Notes: generated from the letters alone by a model not told the origin. A stretch of 13,646 nt of DNA from Collinsella sp. AF08-23 (GCF_003479805.1 NZ_QUHV01000013.1:1-13646), one strand, 5' to 3'; shown: positions 1 through 7,680, counted from the stretch's first letter. Program-made: numbers and translations.

Positions 1-91
1 GGAGAGCATTTCCCAGTTGACAAAACTATAGGAACACCCCCTCGTAAATATGGGAATAGTCGCCAGGGAGTAGCGAGAAGCGGCACCGTCC

Positions 92-132
92 AAGCCCCTG
101 ACCTGCGGAGAGGTCGGGGGCTTATCTTTTTT
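92..132 (+). terminator. Rho-independent terminator
   Basis: A 13-bp stem (92-104 pairing with 111-123, one G-U pair) closes a 6-nt loop and is followed by a run of six T at 127-132. This is a classic intrinsic terminator for a plus-strand transcript entering from before the window. It isolates the accessory region that follows from upstream transcription. I see no reading frame with coding character in 1-91, so the gene it serves probably ends outside the window. Confidence 0.85.
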
Positions 133-251
133 GGCAACCTCTGGGCAACCTTTGCGGGCACGAGGCCTGAAAAATAGAGATAAGGATTCTCGCGAGCTTC
201 CTTCAGTTCGCCAAAAGAAGTGAATGGGCACCAGGATCGGTGTAAGGCATT

Positions 252-309
252 ATGCAACGAAGGATATATCGTTGCATTATAATATGCAGCGAAAATCGTT
301 TCGACGCAT
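252..309 (+). promoter_or_regulatory. Promoter flanked by two identical-geometry operator dyads
   Basis: Two dyads with the same 9-8-9 layout lie at 252-277 and 284-309. Their four half-sites read ATGCAACGA, ATGCAACGA, ATGCAGCGA and ATGCGTCGA (alternate strands), giving the consensus ATGCRNCGA. The six bases between the dyads (278-283) are exactly TATAAT, a perfect -10 box; the -35 position falls inside the first dyad and is weak. Dyad centres are 32 bp apart, about three helical turns, so two dimers would bind the same face. A strong SD-like run (GGGGAGG) at 325-331 precedes the ATG at 336. The arrangement fits repression of the downstream regulator gene, probably by itself or a relative. 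The binding protein is inference. Confidence 0.75.
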
Positions 310-335
310 TATCATTCAGGCGAAGGGGAGGACCC

Positions 336-1592
336 ATGCGAGAAACCAGGACCCTTGAATTCAAGGAATCGGTCACCAAGACGTTCCTCAAGACTGTAAG
401 CGCCTTCGCAAACTACGGTACAGGGCGTATCTTGTTCGGGGTTGACGACTCGGGCATCACGGTCGGCCTCGCAGATCCGTCGGCGGACGCGCTTCGAATC
501 GAAAACATGATCAACGACTCGCTCGACCCCGTTCCGCGCTACACCCTTAACATCGATGAGGCCAATTAGACCGTCTGTCTGACCGTGAACGAGGGGAGGT
601 CGAAGCCGTACTACTGCAACCGGAGGGCCTACCGAAGGGCGGATTCAGCGACTATCGAGGTTGACAGAACCGAGCTCGGCAGGCTGGTGCTCGCAGGGCA
701 GAACCTCAGCTTTGACGAGCTTCCGTCCTCCCGCGCCGATTTGTCGTTCTCGCTTTTGGCGGAGCGCTTCATGAGACATCTCGGGTTGACCGCCTTCGAT
801 GACAACTCCCTTCGGACCCTCGGTCTCCTCGGGGTAGACGGGGCGTACACCATCGCCGGGGAGATCCTTGCTGACGACAACGCCCTCTCGGGGATCGATG
901 TCGTGAAGTTCGGCTCGAACATCAGCGAGCTGCTCGACCGCAAGGCCGTCGAGGGTTGCTCGGCACTCGAGCAATACGACGCGGCACTTGAGATGTACGA
1001 GCGTTATCTCGTGTACGAGACGGTTTCGCGTGCTGCCAGGGAAAGGGTGGAGCGCGTCCCATTCGAGGCGTTTCGAGAGGCGGTGGCGAACGCGCTCGTC
1101 CATCGCGCATGGGATATCCCCGCCAACGTCACCGTTTCAATCTACGACGACCGAGTTACCGTGGTCTCTCCGGGCGGCCTCCCCAGCGGCGTGACCGAGG
1201 AGGAGTATCTAGGGGGTGGCGTCTCGGTCCCGAGGAATCCCGTCGTCGCCAACATATTCTTTCGACTTGATTATATTGAGCAGTTCGGGACGGGTATCGT
1301 GCGCATCAACGGGGCGTATGAAGGGTTGGCGGTTAAGCCCGCCTTCGATATTCGCGAGAACTCCATCGCGGTGACCCTGCCCTTCGAGACGGCACGGCCG
1401 GAGGGGGTGACCCTCGATGAGCGCAAGCTCATGGATGAGATGAGTCGGAGCATCCTGATGACCCGTGCGGAGATCGGGCTCCGGAGCGGCTTCAGCAAAG
1501 ACAAGACCACGCGCATCTTGAACGCCCTCGCGTCGCGCGGCCTCGTTGCGAGGGAGGGCGCTGGCAGGGGGACGCGGTACCGCAGGGTGTAG
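336..1592 (+). pseudogene. AlbA_2 (Schlafen-like) / HATPase_c_4 / winged-helix regulator, interrupted by an in-frame TAG
   Basis: Homologues are about 400-residue proteins of the RecG-related COG2865 family. They have an N-terminal AlbA_2 (Schlafen-type) domain, a GHKL-like ATPase fold and a C-terminal winged helix, and act as putative DNA-binding regulators of unknown ligand. The ATG at 336 has a strong SD (GGGGAGG). The AlbA_2 start (EFKES, then FANYGTGRILFGVDDSG) is readable to residue 77, where TAG at 567-569 stops it. Translation resumes in the same frame: VNEGRSKPYYCNRRAYRR completes AlbA_2, REAVANALVHRAW (about 247-259) and SPGGLP (about 278-283) mark the ATPase-like domain, and residues about 374-418 form the wHTH. 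Undoing the stop restores a 418-residue protein with no frameshift, so this looks like a recent nonsense mutation (for example CAG to TAG). A GTG at 585 could start the second half but has no SD. Readthrough or amber suppression is possible but unsupported. Confidence 0.8.
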
Positions 1593-1883
1593 CGTTTTCC
1601 CGTATGCCTGCGTGCCGCAAGCTTGCGGATGGCGCCTGCAGTCCTTTCCGACTGAATTTCTCCAAGTTTGGCCATCTTACGACCTTGTTTTCGCCAATAG
1701 AAGTCCACCGACTCTTCGGAGTCCTATCAAGCTGCATCATCGTGAGTAGATGCGGAGAAGTGTGGGCGCAGGCCGCTCGGCCATATCATGGGTGGGTGTC
1801 CGCGCTGCCTTTTCAGGTTTGACCCGCTGCTGCAGGAGGGGGACGGATTCTTTCGCTTCTCGGTACATCTCGCGATAGACTCT
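1593..1883. other. Intergenic stretch without a convincing gene
   Basis: No frame here has clear coding character. It contains a perfect 14-bp palindrome, CCGCAAGCTTGCGG (1615-1628), and a small hairpin GACTC-TTCG-GAGTC (UUCG tetraloop) near 1710. Neither is followed by a T-run, so neither is a good terminator. A minus-strand frame read from 1708 begins MDFYWRKQGRKMAKLGEIQ and looks mildly protein-like before it runs into the antisense of the regulator gene. It may be a gene remnant, but I do not recognise it. Confidence 0.4.
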
Positions 1884-1901
1884 TTGTTCAGCTTGTGGCA
1901 T
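1737..1901 (-). CDS. Possible 54-aa ORF, unknown
   Basis: A 54-codon frame runs from ATG at 1901 to TGA at 1739-1737. It is rich in charged residues (starts MPQAEQRVYREMYREAKES) and has no recognisable domain, signal peptide or membrane segment. An AGGAG lies upstream on this strand, but its 12-nt spacing to the ATG is long. It diverges from the ATPase gene, and the AGGAG sits in one arm of the inverted repeat at 1914-1948, whose other arm holds the ATPase SD. It could be a small partner, a remnant of a longer gene, or chance. I do not assign a function. Confidence 0.2.
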   Translation of the reverse strand: MPQAEQRVYREMYREAKESVPLLQQRVKPEKAARTPTHDMAERPAPTLLRIYSR

Positions 1902-1948
1902 GAGGTTACAATGCTCCTAAAAGTGAAATGAAATTTAAGTTTTAGGAG
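1884..1948 (+). promoter_or_regulatory. Predicted promoter and inverted repeat before the ATPase gene
   Basis: TTGTTC (1884-1889) and TACAAT (1907-1912), 17 bp apart, make a reasonable sigma-70-type promoter. Just downstream a perfect 9-bp inverted repeat, CTCCTAAAA (1914-1922) and TTTTAGGAG (1940-1948), surrounds a 17-nt AT-rich spacer. The right arm carries the SD (AGGAG, 1944-1948), 6 nt before the TTG at 1955. The predicted transcription start near 1919 falls inside the left arm. A protein operator is therefore more likely than an mRNA hairpin that hides the SD, although a start a few bases earlier would allow both. Confidence 0.5.
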
Positions 1949-1954
1949 TAGTAA

Positions 1955-3220
1955 TTGAAAAGCATTATGCTGAAGAAGCGCGCTCGATACCTTGAGGAGG
2001 CGATGTTGTTTCGCGATACCGACCTCATCAAGGTGATCACAGGCGTGCGCAGATGCGGTAAGTCGAGTCTCCTCGACCTTATCAGGATGACCATCGAGTC
2101 CGAAGAAGTCGTTGGCCGCGGTTTCGTGAACGTCAACCTAGAAAGTAAGAGTACGGGCATCAAGACGGAGGATCAGCTGTACAACCACGTTCGTGATCGC
2201 TTGTCGGATGGGGGTCGAACCTATGTCTTCATAGACGAGCCTCAGAGAATCGAGGGCTGGCAGGATGCGGTCAATGCGATGAGGGTTGACTTTGACTGCG
2301 ACATCTACCTCACGGGCTCGAACGCATATCTTCTTTCGAGCGAGCTCTCTACCTACTTGTCCGGGCGCTACGTAGAGGTAAAGATGTTGCCCCTGTCATT
2401 CTCCGAATTCACCGACTTCTGCGGTGTCGAATTCGCATCGGGAAAGTCTGTCGGGATCGCTCTCGGCGGGGAGCCCGTTCTCTTCGATGAGATGCTGACT
2501 CGCTACCTCGAGTATGGGGGCATGCCCGCTATTGCATCCCTGACGACGACCCAGGCGCAACACTCGGCGTACATGTCCGGCGTCTATGAGGCAATAGCCG
2601 TGCGCGACATCATAAACCGCGAGCGCGGTAAGGGTAAAAGCGTGGTGACCGATTCCTCTTTGTTGCGCCATGTTGCCGAATTCCTGGCTGACAACATCGG
2701 AAACGAGTGTTCTTCGAACGGTATCGCCGGCGCGTTGACCTCTGCGGGGTCGAAGACCACTAACAAGACCGTCTCCTCATATGTGACGGCACTCGAGGAG
2801 GCATTCCTGTTCTACCGCGCCGCACGTTACGACCTGCACGGCAAGGCGCTCCTTAAGACGAACCCCAAAGAGTACATCGTAGACACCGGTTTCAGGACCT
2901 GGATGGCAGGATACAGAGTCACGGATATTGGCCGCCTGTTCGAGAATGCCGTATATTTCCAGCTGCTCTACGAGGGATGGAGCGTGCATGTGGGCAAGCT
3001 CTACGGCAAGGAGGTCGACTTCGTTGCAACGAAAGATGGGCGTGTTCTCTACGTGCAGGCGACGGACGAGATGTTCGCCAGTGAGACCAGGGGACGCGAG
3101 ATTGCTCCTCTGAAGGCGATACGGGACAATCACGAGAAGATTGTGGTCGTGAGGCAGGGTTCCTATGATACTGACATTGACGGCATTCGCATCGTGAGTG
3201 CGAGGGACTTTTTCCTTTAG
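1955..3220 (+). CDS. AAA ATPase with DUF4143 C-terminal domain (COG1373-type)
   Basis: This 421-residue protein has the usual length and order of the AAA_14/DUF4143 ATPases, a widespread family of unknown physiological role often found in variable genomic regions. The P-loop is GVRRCGKSS (about 30-38), Walker B is VFIDEPQ (about 91-97, with Pro where many members have Ile) and a sensor-like LTGSNAYLL follows at about 119-127. A helical, winged-helix-like segment occupies about 235-300. The C-terminal DUF4143 part keeps the PD-(D/E)XK-like pattern E330, D355 (GKEVDF) and Q368 (YVQAT), as is common in the family. No signal peptide or membrane helix is visible, so it is probably cytoplasmic. The TTG at 1955 is preferred because AGGAG lies 6 nt upstream; an in-frame ATG at 1967 would be 18 nt away. 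It has its own promoter and no operon partner on this strand. Confidence 0.9.
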   Translation: MKSIMLKKRARYLEEAMLFRDTDLIKVITGVRRCGKSSLLDLIRMTIESEEVVGRGFVNVNLESKSTGIKTEDQLYNHVRDRLSDGGRTYVFIDEPQRIEGWQDAVNAMRVDFDCDIYLTGSNAYLLSSELSTYLSGRYVEVKMLPLSFSEFTDFCGVEFASGKSVGIALGGEPVLFDEMLTRYLEYGGMPAIASLTTTQAQHSAYMSGVYEAIAVRDIINRERGKGKSVVTDSSLLRHVAEFLADNIGNECSSNGIAGALTSAGSKTTNKTVSSYVTALEEAFLFYRAARYDLHGKALLKTNPKEYIVDTGFRTWMAGYRVTDIGRLFENAVYFQLLYEGWSVHVGKLYGKEVDFVATKDGRVLYVQATDEMFASETRGREIAPLKAIRDNHEKIVVVRQGSYDTDIDGIRIVSARDFFL

Positions 3221-3247
3221 AGGGAGGAAAGCGGCTAAAACGGTATG

Positions 3248-3285
3248 GCCGCAGCTCCCGCGGAGGGATGCGCGGGAGCTGCGGC
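3248..3285. terminator. Bidirectional hairpin between converging genes
   Basis: A perfect 15-bp stem (3248-3262 with 3271-3285, loop of 8 nt) lies between the ATPase stop at 3220 and the parC stop at 3300. On the minus strand a short TTTT follows about eight bases after the stem. On the plus strand there is no T-run. It most likely ends the parE-parC transcript and may block read-through from the ATPase gene. Confidence 0.65.
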
Positions 3286-3299
3286 TGGAGGTGTCGTCT

Positions 3300-5540
3300 C
3301 TAGTCGAACAAACTCGGCATGTCATCGTCTTTCATGAGGGCGCCGGCGCACGGCAGGCTCTGGGCGGTGAACTTCTCCGCGGAGACGCCGGCGCCCAGCA
3401 CCTCCTCGACCGTGCTCACGGTAGTGATGGCGCGACCCTTCTTGGCGGTGAACGCCTGGACGCCCTGCGTGCTGGTGGTCGTCTTGGTCTTGAGTAGCGA
3501 AGTGTTGAAGTTCATCAGACGGTAGTCGCTCGAGACCAGAGCGATGTCGCGATCCTCCTTGAGCACCTGGGCGTACAGCAGCTTGGACCCGCCGTAGATG
3601 GCGTTCTTGAGGCGCTTGCGGTTGGTCTTGGTGACGTACCCGGCCAGCGACACGCGCACCGCGCGCCCGTTCTCAAAGACGAACAGCACGTCGGCCTTGT
3701 AGTCCTCGGGGTCGATGACCCAGATCACGCTCTCGTCGGGGTCCATCTCGAGGTCCGTGGCCAGATACGACCCCAGCTGCGCGGACTTGGTGTCCTCGAA
3801 CGCCGCGACCTTGCACTTATACACCTGGCTCTTGTTGGTGAAGACCAGCAGCTCGTGCGTGTTGGCGGACGGGAACTCGATGAAGGGCTCGTCGCCGTCC
3901 TTGTACTTGAGCTCCGCGGCCTTCCGTAGAACGCGGTCCGTCATCTTCTTGAGGTAACCCTCGCGCGAGAGCATGATGGTGACCGGGTACTCCTCGACCT
4001 CGGGCTCCAGGCTCACCTCGATGACGTCGGACGGCTCGATGCGGCCCGTGCGGCGCGGCATGACGTACTTCTTGTTGACCGCGGCCAGTTCGTCGCGAAT
4101 GACCTTCTTGATATTCTCCTCGCTCGAGAGGATCTCCTCGAGCGCGGCGATCTCGGCCTCGAGCTTGGCGATGTCCTTGGTGCGGTTGAGGATGTATTCC
4201 TCGTTGATGTTGCGCAGCTTGAGCTCGGCGACGAACTCCGCCTGGGTCTCGTCGATGTCGAAGCCGCTCATCAGGTTGGGGACGACCTCGGCCTCGAGTT
4301 TGGTACCGCGGATGATGGCGATGGCCTTGTCGATATCGAGCAGGATGGCCTCGAGGCCGTGCAGCAGGTGCAGGCGCTCGGACTTCTTGCCCAAATCGAA
4401 GCTCACGCGGCGGCGCGTGGACTGGATGCGCCACGCAACCCACTCATGCAGGATCTGGCGTACGCCCATAACGCGGGGGTAGCCGTCCACCAGGACGTTG
4501 AAGTTGCAGGAGAACGAGTCCTGCAGCGTGGTGGTGCGGTAGAGCTTGGCCATGAGCTTCTCGGGGTCCACGCCGCGCTTGAGGTCGATGGCGATGCGCA
4601 GGCCGGAGAGGTCGGTCTCGTCGCGGATGTCGGCAATCTCACGCACCTTGCCCTCCTTGGAGAGCTTGACGATACGGTCGATGATCACGTCGGTTTTGGT
4701 GGTGTAGGGGATCTCGTAGACCTCGATGATGCGCTCTTCGGGGACCCAGCGCCAGCGCGAGCGGATCTGGAAGCTGCCCAGGCCCGTCTCGATGATGCGC
4801 TCCATCTCCTCGCGGCGGTAGATGATCTCGCCGCCGGTGGAGAAATCGGGCATGGGCATGTACTCGAGCAGGTCGCAGCTGGGGTCCTCGAGGAAGTGCA
4901 TGGTGGCGGTGCACACCTCGTTGAGGTTGAAGCCGCAGATGTCGGATGCCATGGCCACGCCGATGCCCTTGTTGGCCGAGACAAGGATGTTGGGGAACGT
5001 GGTGGGCAGCAGGCGCGGCTCCTTCATGGCGCCGTCGTAGCTGTCGACGAAGTCGACCGGGTCCTTGTCGATGTCCTTGAAGATCTCGGCGCAGATGGGG
5101 GAGAGCTTGGCCTCGGTGTAACGCGAGGCGGCGTAGGTCAAGTCGCCCGAGTAGTACTTGCCGAAGTTGCCCTTGGACTCCACGAACGGCGCGAGCAGCG
5201 CCTCGTTGCCCGTGGCGAGGCGCACCATCGTCTCGTAGATGGCGGCGTCGCCGTGCGGGTTGAGCTTCATGGTCTGGCCCACGATGTTGGCGCTCTTCTG
5301 GCGCTCGCCCTTGAGCAAGCCCATCTTGTACATGGTGTACAGCAGCTTGCGGTGCGAGGGCTTGAAGCCGTCGATCTCGGGGAACGCGCGCGAGACGTTG
5401 GTGCTCATGGCATACGGCATGTAGTTGGTCTCGAGCGTCTCCGTGATGGGCTGCGCCGTGACCTCCGAGTGCAGGCCGATGACGTTATCGGTGTTGACCT
5501 GCTTCTTCTTGCTTGGGGTGTTGGTTTTCTTCTTAGCCAC
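3300..5540 (-). CDS. parC: Type IIA topoisomerase subunit A (ParC-like)
   Basis: This 746-residue protein is the DNA breakage-reunion subunit of an ATP-dependent type II topoisomerase, acting with the ParE product upstream to pass one duplex through another. The winged-helix/tower region contains PHGDAAIYET (about 95-104) and the catalytic Arg140-Tyr141 pair (ASRYTEAKLS). A coiled-coil segment lies near 440-475. The C-terminal beta-propeller blades (from about 505) lack a recognisable GyrA box, which favours a topoisomerase IV-like decatenating role over gyrase. The N-terminus is Lys-rich. The only start in frame is GTG at 5540, with AGAGGA just upstream; the frame closes shortly before it. 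Position 99, equivalent to quinolone-contact Ser83 of E. coli GyrA, is Ala. Canonical gyrA/gyrB are presumably elsewhere. It is the second gene of a two-gene operon, 142 bp after parE. Confidence 0.92.
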   Translation of the reverse strand: MAKKKTNTPSKKKQVNTDNVIGLHSEVTAQPITETLETNYMPYAMSTNVSRAFPEIDGFKPSHRKLLYTMYKMGLLKGERQKSANIVGQTMKLNPHGDAAIYETMVRLATGNEALLAPFVESKGNFGKYYSGDLTYAASRYTEAKLSPICAEIFKDIDKDPVDFVDSYDGAMKEPRLLPTTFPNILVSANKGIGVAMASDICGFNLNEVCTATMHFLEDPSCDLLEYMPMPDFSTGGEIIYRREEMERIIETGLGSFQIRSRWRWVPEERIIEVYEIPYTTKTDVIIDRIVKLSKEGKVREIADIRDETDLSGLRIAIDLKRGVDPEKLMAKLYRTTTLQDSFSCNFNVLVDGYPRVMGVRQILHEWVAWRIQSTRRRVSFDLGKKSERLHLLHGLEAILLDIDKAIAIIRGTKLEAEVVPNLMSGFDIDETQAEFVAELKLRNINEEYILNRTKDIAKLEAEIAALEEILSSEENIKKVIRDELAAVNKKYVMPRRTGRIEPSDVIEVSLEPEVEEYPVTIMLSREGYLKKMTDRVLRKAAELKYKDGDEPFIEFPSANTHELLVFTNKSQVYKCKVAAFEDTKSAQLGSYLATDLEMDPDESVIWVIDPEDYKADVLFVFENGRAVRVSLAGYVTKTNRKRLKNAIYGGSKLLYAQVLKEDRDIALVSSDYRLMNFNTSLLKTKTTTSTQGVQAFTAKKGRAITTVSTVEEVLGAGVSAEKFTAQSLPCAGALMKDDDMPSLFD

Positions 5541-5682
5541 GATTTCCTCTTGATGATTCCTTTAGGGCCGTTGTGCTGTAGCGCGTGCGGGACTGCTGGA
5601 TGGCGGGCGGTTTGGCGACGGGCGCGTGGTTCACCACGGGTTCCCGTTCGCCGTGCGCCTCCGCCGCCCGCTCGAACCGCTC
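5541..5682 (-). other. Coding-like tail in frame after the parE stop
   Basis: Between parE and parC the parE frame stays open for 49 codons after its TAA (5685-5683), ending at a TAA inside the parC start (5535-5533). Of the first 41 codons, 36 end in G or C, like the flanking genes. The hypothetical peptide is charged and Pro/Ala-rich (starts ERFERAAEAHGEREP). No start codon with an SD opens it. It may be a lost C-terminal extension of ParE, a readthrough product, or simply GC-rich leader. The last bases hold the parC ribosome-binding site. Confidence 0.35.
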
Positions 5683-7680
5683 TTACTGCAGGTCCAGCTG
5701 GTCGAGATACTCCTTGCCGTGCTCGGCGATATGGCGTTTGCGGCCGGCCTCGTCGTTGCCCAGCAGCAGGTTGAACATGGACTCCATCTTGGTCACGTCC
5801 TCGGGCTCCACCTTGATCAGGCGGCGCGTCTCGGGGTTCATGGTGGTGAGCCACATCATGTCAGGGTCGTTCTCACCAAGACCCTTGGAGCGGTTGATGG
5901 AGCACTTCTGGTCGCCGATTTCGGCCAAGATGCCGTTCTTCTCGAGCTCGGTGTAGGCGAAGTAGGTCTTCTCCTTGCAGTTGATCTCGTAGAGCGGCGA
6001 CTCCGCGATGTAGACGTAGCCCTCGTCGATGAGCGTGGGCACCAGGCGGTAGAGCATCGTCAGGATGAGCGTGCGGATGTGGTAGCCGTCCACGTCGGCG
6101 TCCGTACAGATGATGACCTTGCTCCAGTTGAGGTTGTCCAGGTCAAAGGCGCCCAGGTTCTTGATACGCTTGTCCCTGATCTCCACGCCGCAGCCCAGCA
6201 CGCGCATGAGGTCCATGATGACGTCGGACTTGAAGATGCGGGGGTAGTCCTCCTTCAGGCAGTTGAGGATCTTGCCGCGGACGGGCATAACGCCCTGGAA
6301 CTCGGCATCGCGCGAGGTGCGGATGGCGCCCGCCGCCGAGTCGCCCTCCACGATGTAGACCTCGCGGCGGGTCTTGTCCTTGGAGCGGCAGTCGATGAAC
6401 TTCTGCACGCGGTTGGCCATGTCGGTCTTCTGCTGCAGGTTGGTCTTGATGCTCTGGCGGGTCTTCTCGGCGTTCTCGCGCGAACGCTTGTTGATGAGCA
6501 CCTGCTCCATGATCTTGTTGGCGGCGTCTTTGTTCTCGATCAGGTAGGTCGCCAGGCGCTCCTTGAAGAACGCCGTCATGGCCTGCTGGATGAAGCGGTT
6601 GTTGATGGCCTTCTTGGTCTGGTTCTCGTACGAGGTCTGGGTGGAGAAGCAGTTGGTCACCAGCACCAGGCAGTCCTGGACGTCCTGCCACTTGATGGAG
6701 CTCTCGTTTTTGTTGTACTTGCCCTGTTGCTTGATGTAGGCGTCGATCGCGCTGGTGAGCGCGCTGCGGGCCGCCTTCTCGGGCGAGCCGCCGTTCTCGA
6801 GCCACGAGGAGTTGTGGTAGTACTCCTGCATCTGGAAGGTGCGCGAGAAGCACAGGCACGCCGTGATCTTGACGTTGTAATCGGGCAGGTCCTCGCGGTC
6901 GCGACCGCGGCGCTCCGTCTCGATGAAGAAGGGCTCGGTCAGGTAGTCGGCGCCCACCTTCTCGAGCACGTAGTCCTCAATGCCCTTGGGGTAGCAGAAG
7001 TCCTCTTCGGTGAACTCGCCGTCGTCGCCCTCGATGCGCAGGCGGAAGGTCACGTTGGCGTTGACCACGGCCTGGCGGCGCATGGTCTCGCGATACCACT
7101 CATGCGGGATGCTGATCGAGGTGAAGACCTCCAGGTCCGGGCGCCACTTGATGGTGGTGCCGGTGCGGTCGCCATCGGCGGGCTCGATCTCGAGCGCCTT
7201 CTTCTTGGCGCCCACGACCTTGCCCTTCTTGAAGTGGAGGGAGTACTTGTTGCCGTCGCGCCAGACCGTGACGTCCATGTACTCGGAGGCGTACTGGGTC
7301 GCGCAGGAGCCCAGGCCGTTGGTACCGAGCGAGAAGTCGTAGTCGCCGCCCTCGTTGTTGTTGTACTTTCCGCCGGCGTAGAGCTCGCAGAAGACGAGCT
7401 CCCAGTTAAAGCGCTTCTCGGAAGGGTTCCAATCGAGCGGGCAGCCGCGGCCGTTGTCCTCGACCTGGATGGAGCCGTCGCGGAAGGCGGTGAGGGTGAT
7501 GAGCTTGCCGTAGCCCTGGCGCGCCTCGTCGACGGCGTTGGACAGGATCTCGAAGGCGGCGTGCGCGCAGCCGTCGAGCCCGTCCGAGCCGAAGATGACG
7601 GCGGGGCGCAGGCGTACGCGCTCCTCGTCCTTGAGCTGACGGATACTGTCGTTGCCATAGTTTGCGGTGTTCTTTGCCAT
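5683..7680 (-). CDS. parE: Type IIA topoisomerase subunit B (ParE-like)
   Basis: This is the ATPase and Toprim subunit that drives strand passage with ParC. With the start at 7680 it has 665 residues, near the usual ParE length. The GHKL ATP site shows EILSNAVDEA (about 44-53), DNGRG (75-79) and GTNGLG (119-124), and the transducer lysine loop is QTKKAI. The Toprim domain has EGDSA (445-449), RGKILN (about 468-473) and DADVDG (527-532), so all metal-binding acids are present. The N-terminus reads VRLRPAVIFGSDGLDG instead of the canonical VRKRPGMYIG, a hallmark I recall from a divergent Clostridia/Coriobacteriia subfamily. The start at 7680 (MAKNTAN) has a modest GAGAG SD. An in-frame ATG at 7722 (MAAKTHK) is an alternative with no clear SD. 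The gene leads the parE-parC operon, and a LexA-like box lies about 100 bp upstream. Confidence 0.92.
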   Translation of the reverse strand: MAKNTANYGNDSIRQLKDEERVRLRPAVIFGSDGLDGCAHAAFEILSNAVDEARQGYGKLITLTAFRDGSIQVEDNGRGCPLDWNPSEKRFNWELVFCELYAGGKYNNNEGGDYDFSLGTNGLGSCATQYASEYMDVTVWRDGNKYSLHFKKGKVVGAKKKALEIEPADGDRTGTTIKWRPDLEVFTSISIPHEWYRETMRRQAVVNANVTFRLRIEGDDGEFTEEDFCYPKGIEDYVLEKVGADYLTEPFFIETERRGRDREDLPDYNVKITACLCFSRTFQMQEYYHNSSWLENGGSPEKAARSALTSAIDAYIKQQGKYNKNESSIKWQDVQDCLVLVTNCFSTQTSYENQTKKAINNRFIQQAMTAFFKERLATYLIENKDAANKIMEQVLINKRSRENAEKTRQSIKTNLQQKTDMANRVQKFIDCRSKDKTRREVYIVEGDSAAGAIRTSRDAEFQGVMPVRGKILNCLKEDYPRIFKSDVIMDLMRVLGCGVEIRDKRIKNLGAFDLDNLNWSKVIICTDADVDGYHIRTLILTMLYRLVPTLIDEGYVYIAESPLYEINCKEKTYFAYTELEKNGILAEIGDQKCSINRSKGLGENDPDMMWLTTMNPETRRLIKVEPEDVTKMESMFNLLLGNDEAGRKRHIAEHGKEYLDQLDLQ

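Noticed and set aside
55..95. Resemblance of GGGAGTAGCG...CACCGTCC to the start of a yybP-ykoY (manganese) riboswitch
   Set aside because: Only short matches are present. The second conserved half of the aptamer is missing and no transporter gene follows. A covariance-model search would settle it.
336..3220. A two-gene defence system made of the AlbA_2 regulator and the DUF4143 ATPase
   Set aside because: They are over 360 bp apart with separate promoters, the first gene is interrupted, and neither family is an established defence pair. Conserved neighbourhood in other genomes would be needed.
4359..5774. A 471-codon open frame on the plus strand, antisense to parC
   Set aside because: Same explanation: the parC frame on the minus strand has the catalytic Arg-Tyr and conserved blocks. 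The antisense frame is low complexity without recognisable features.
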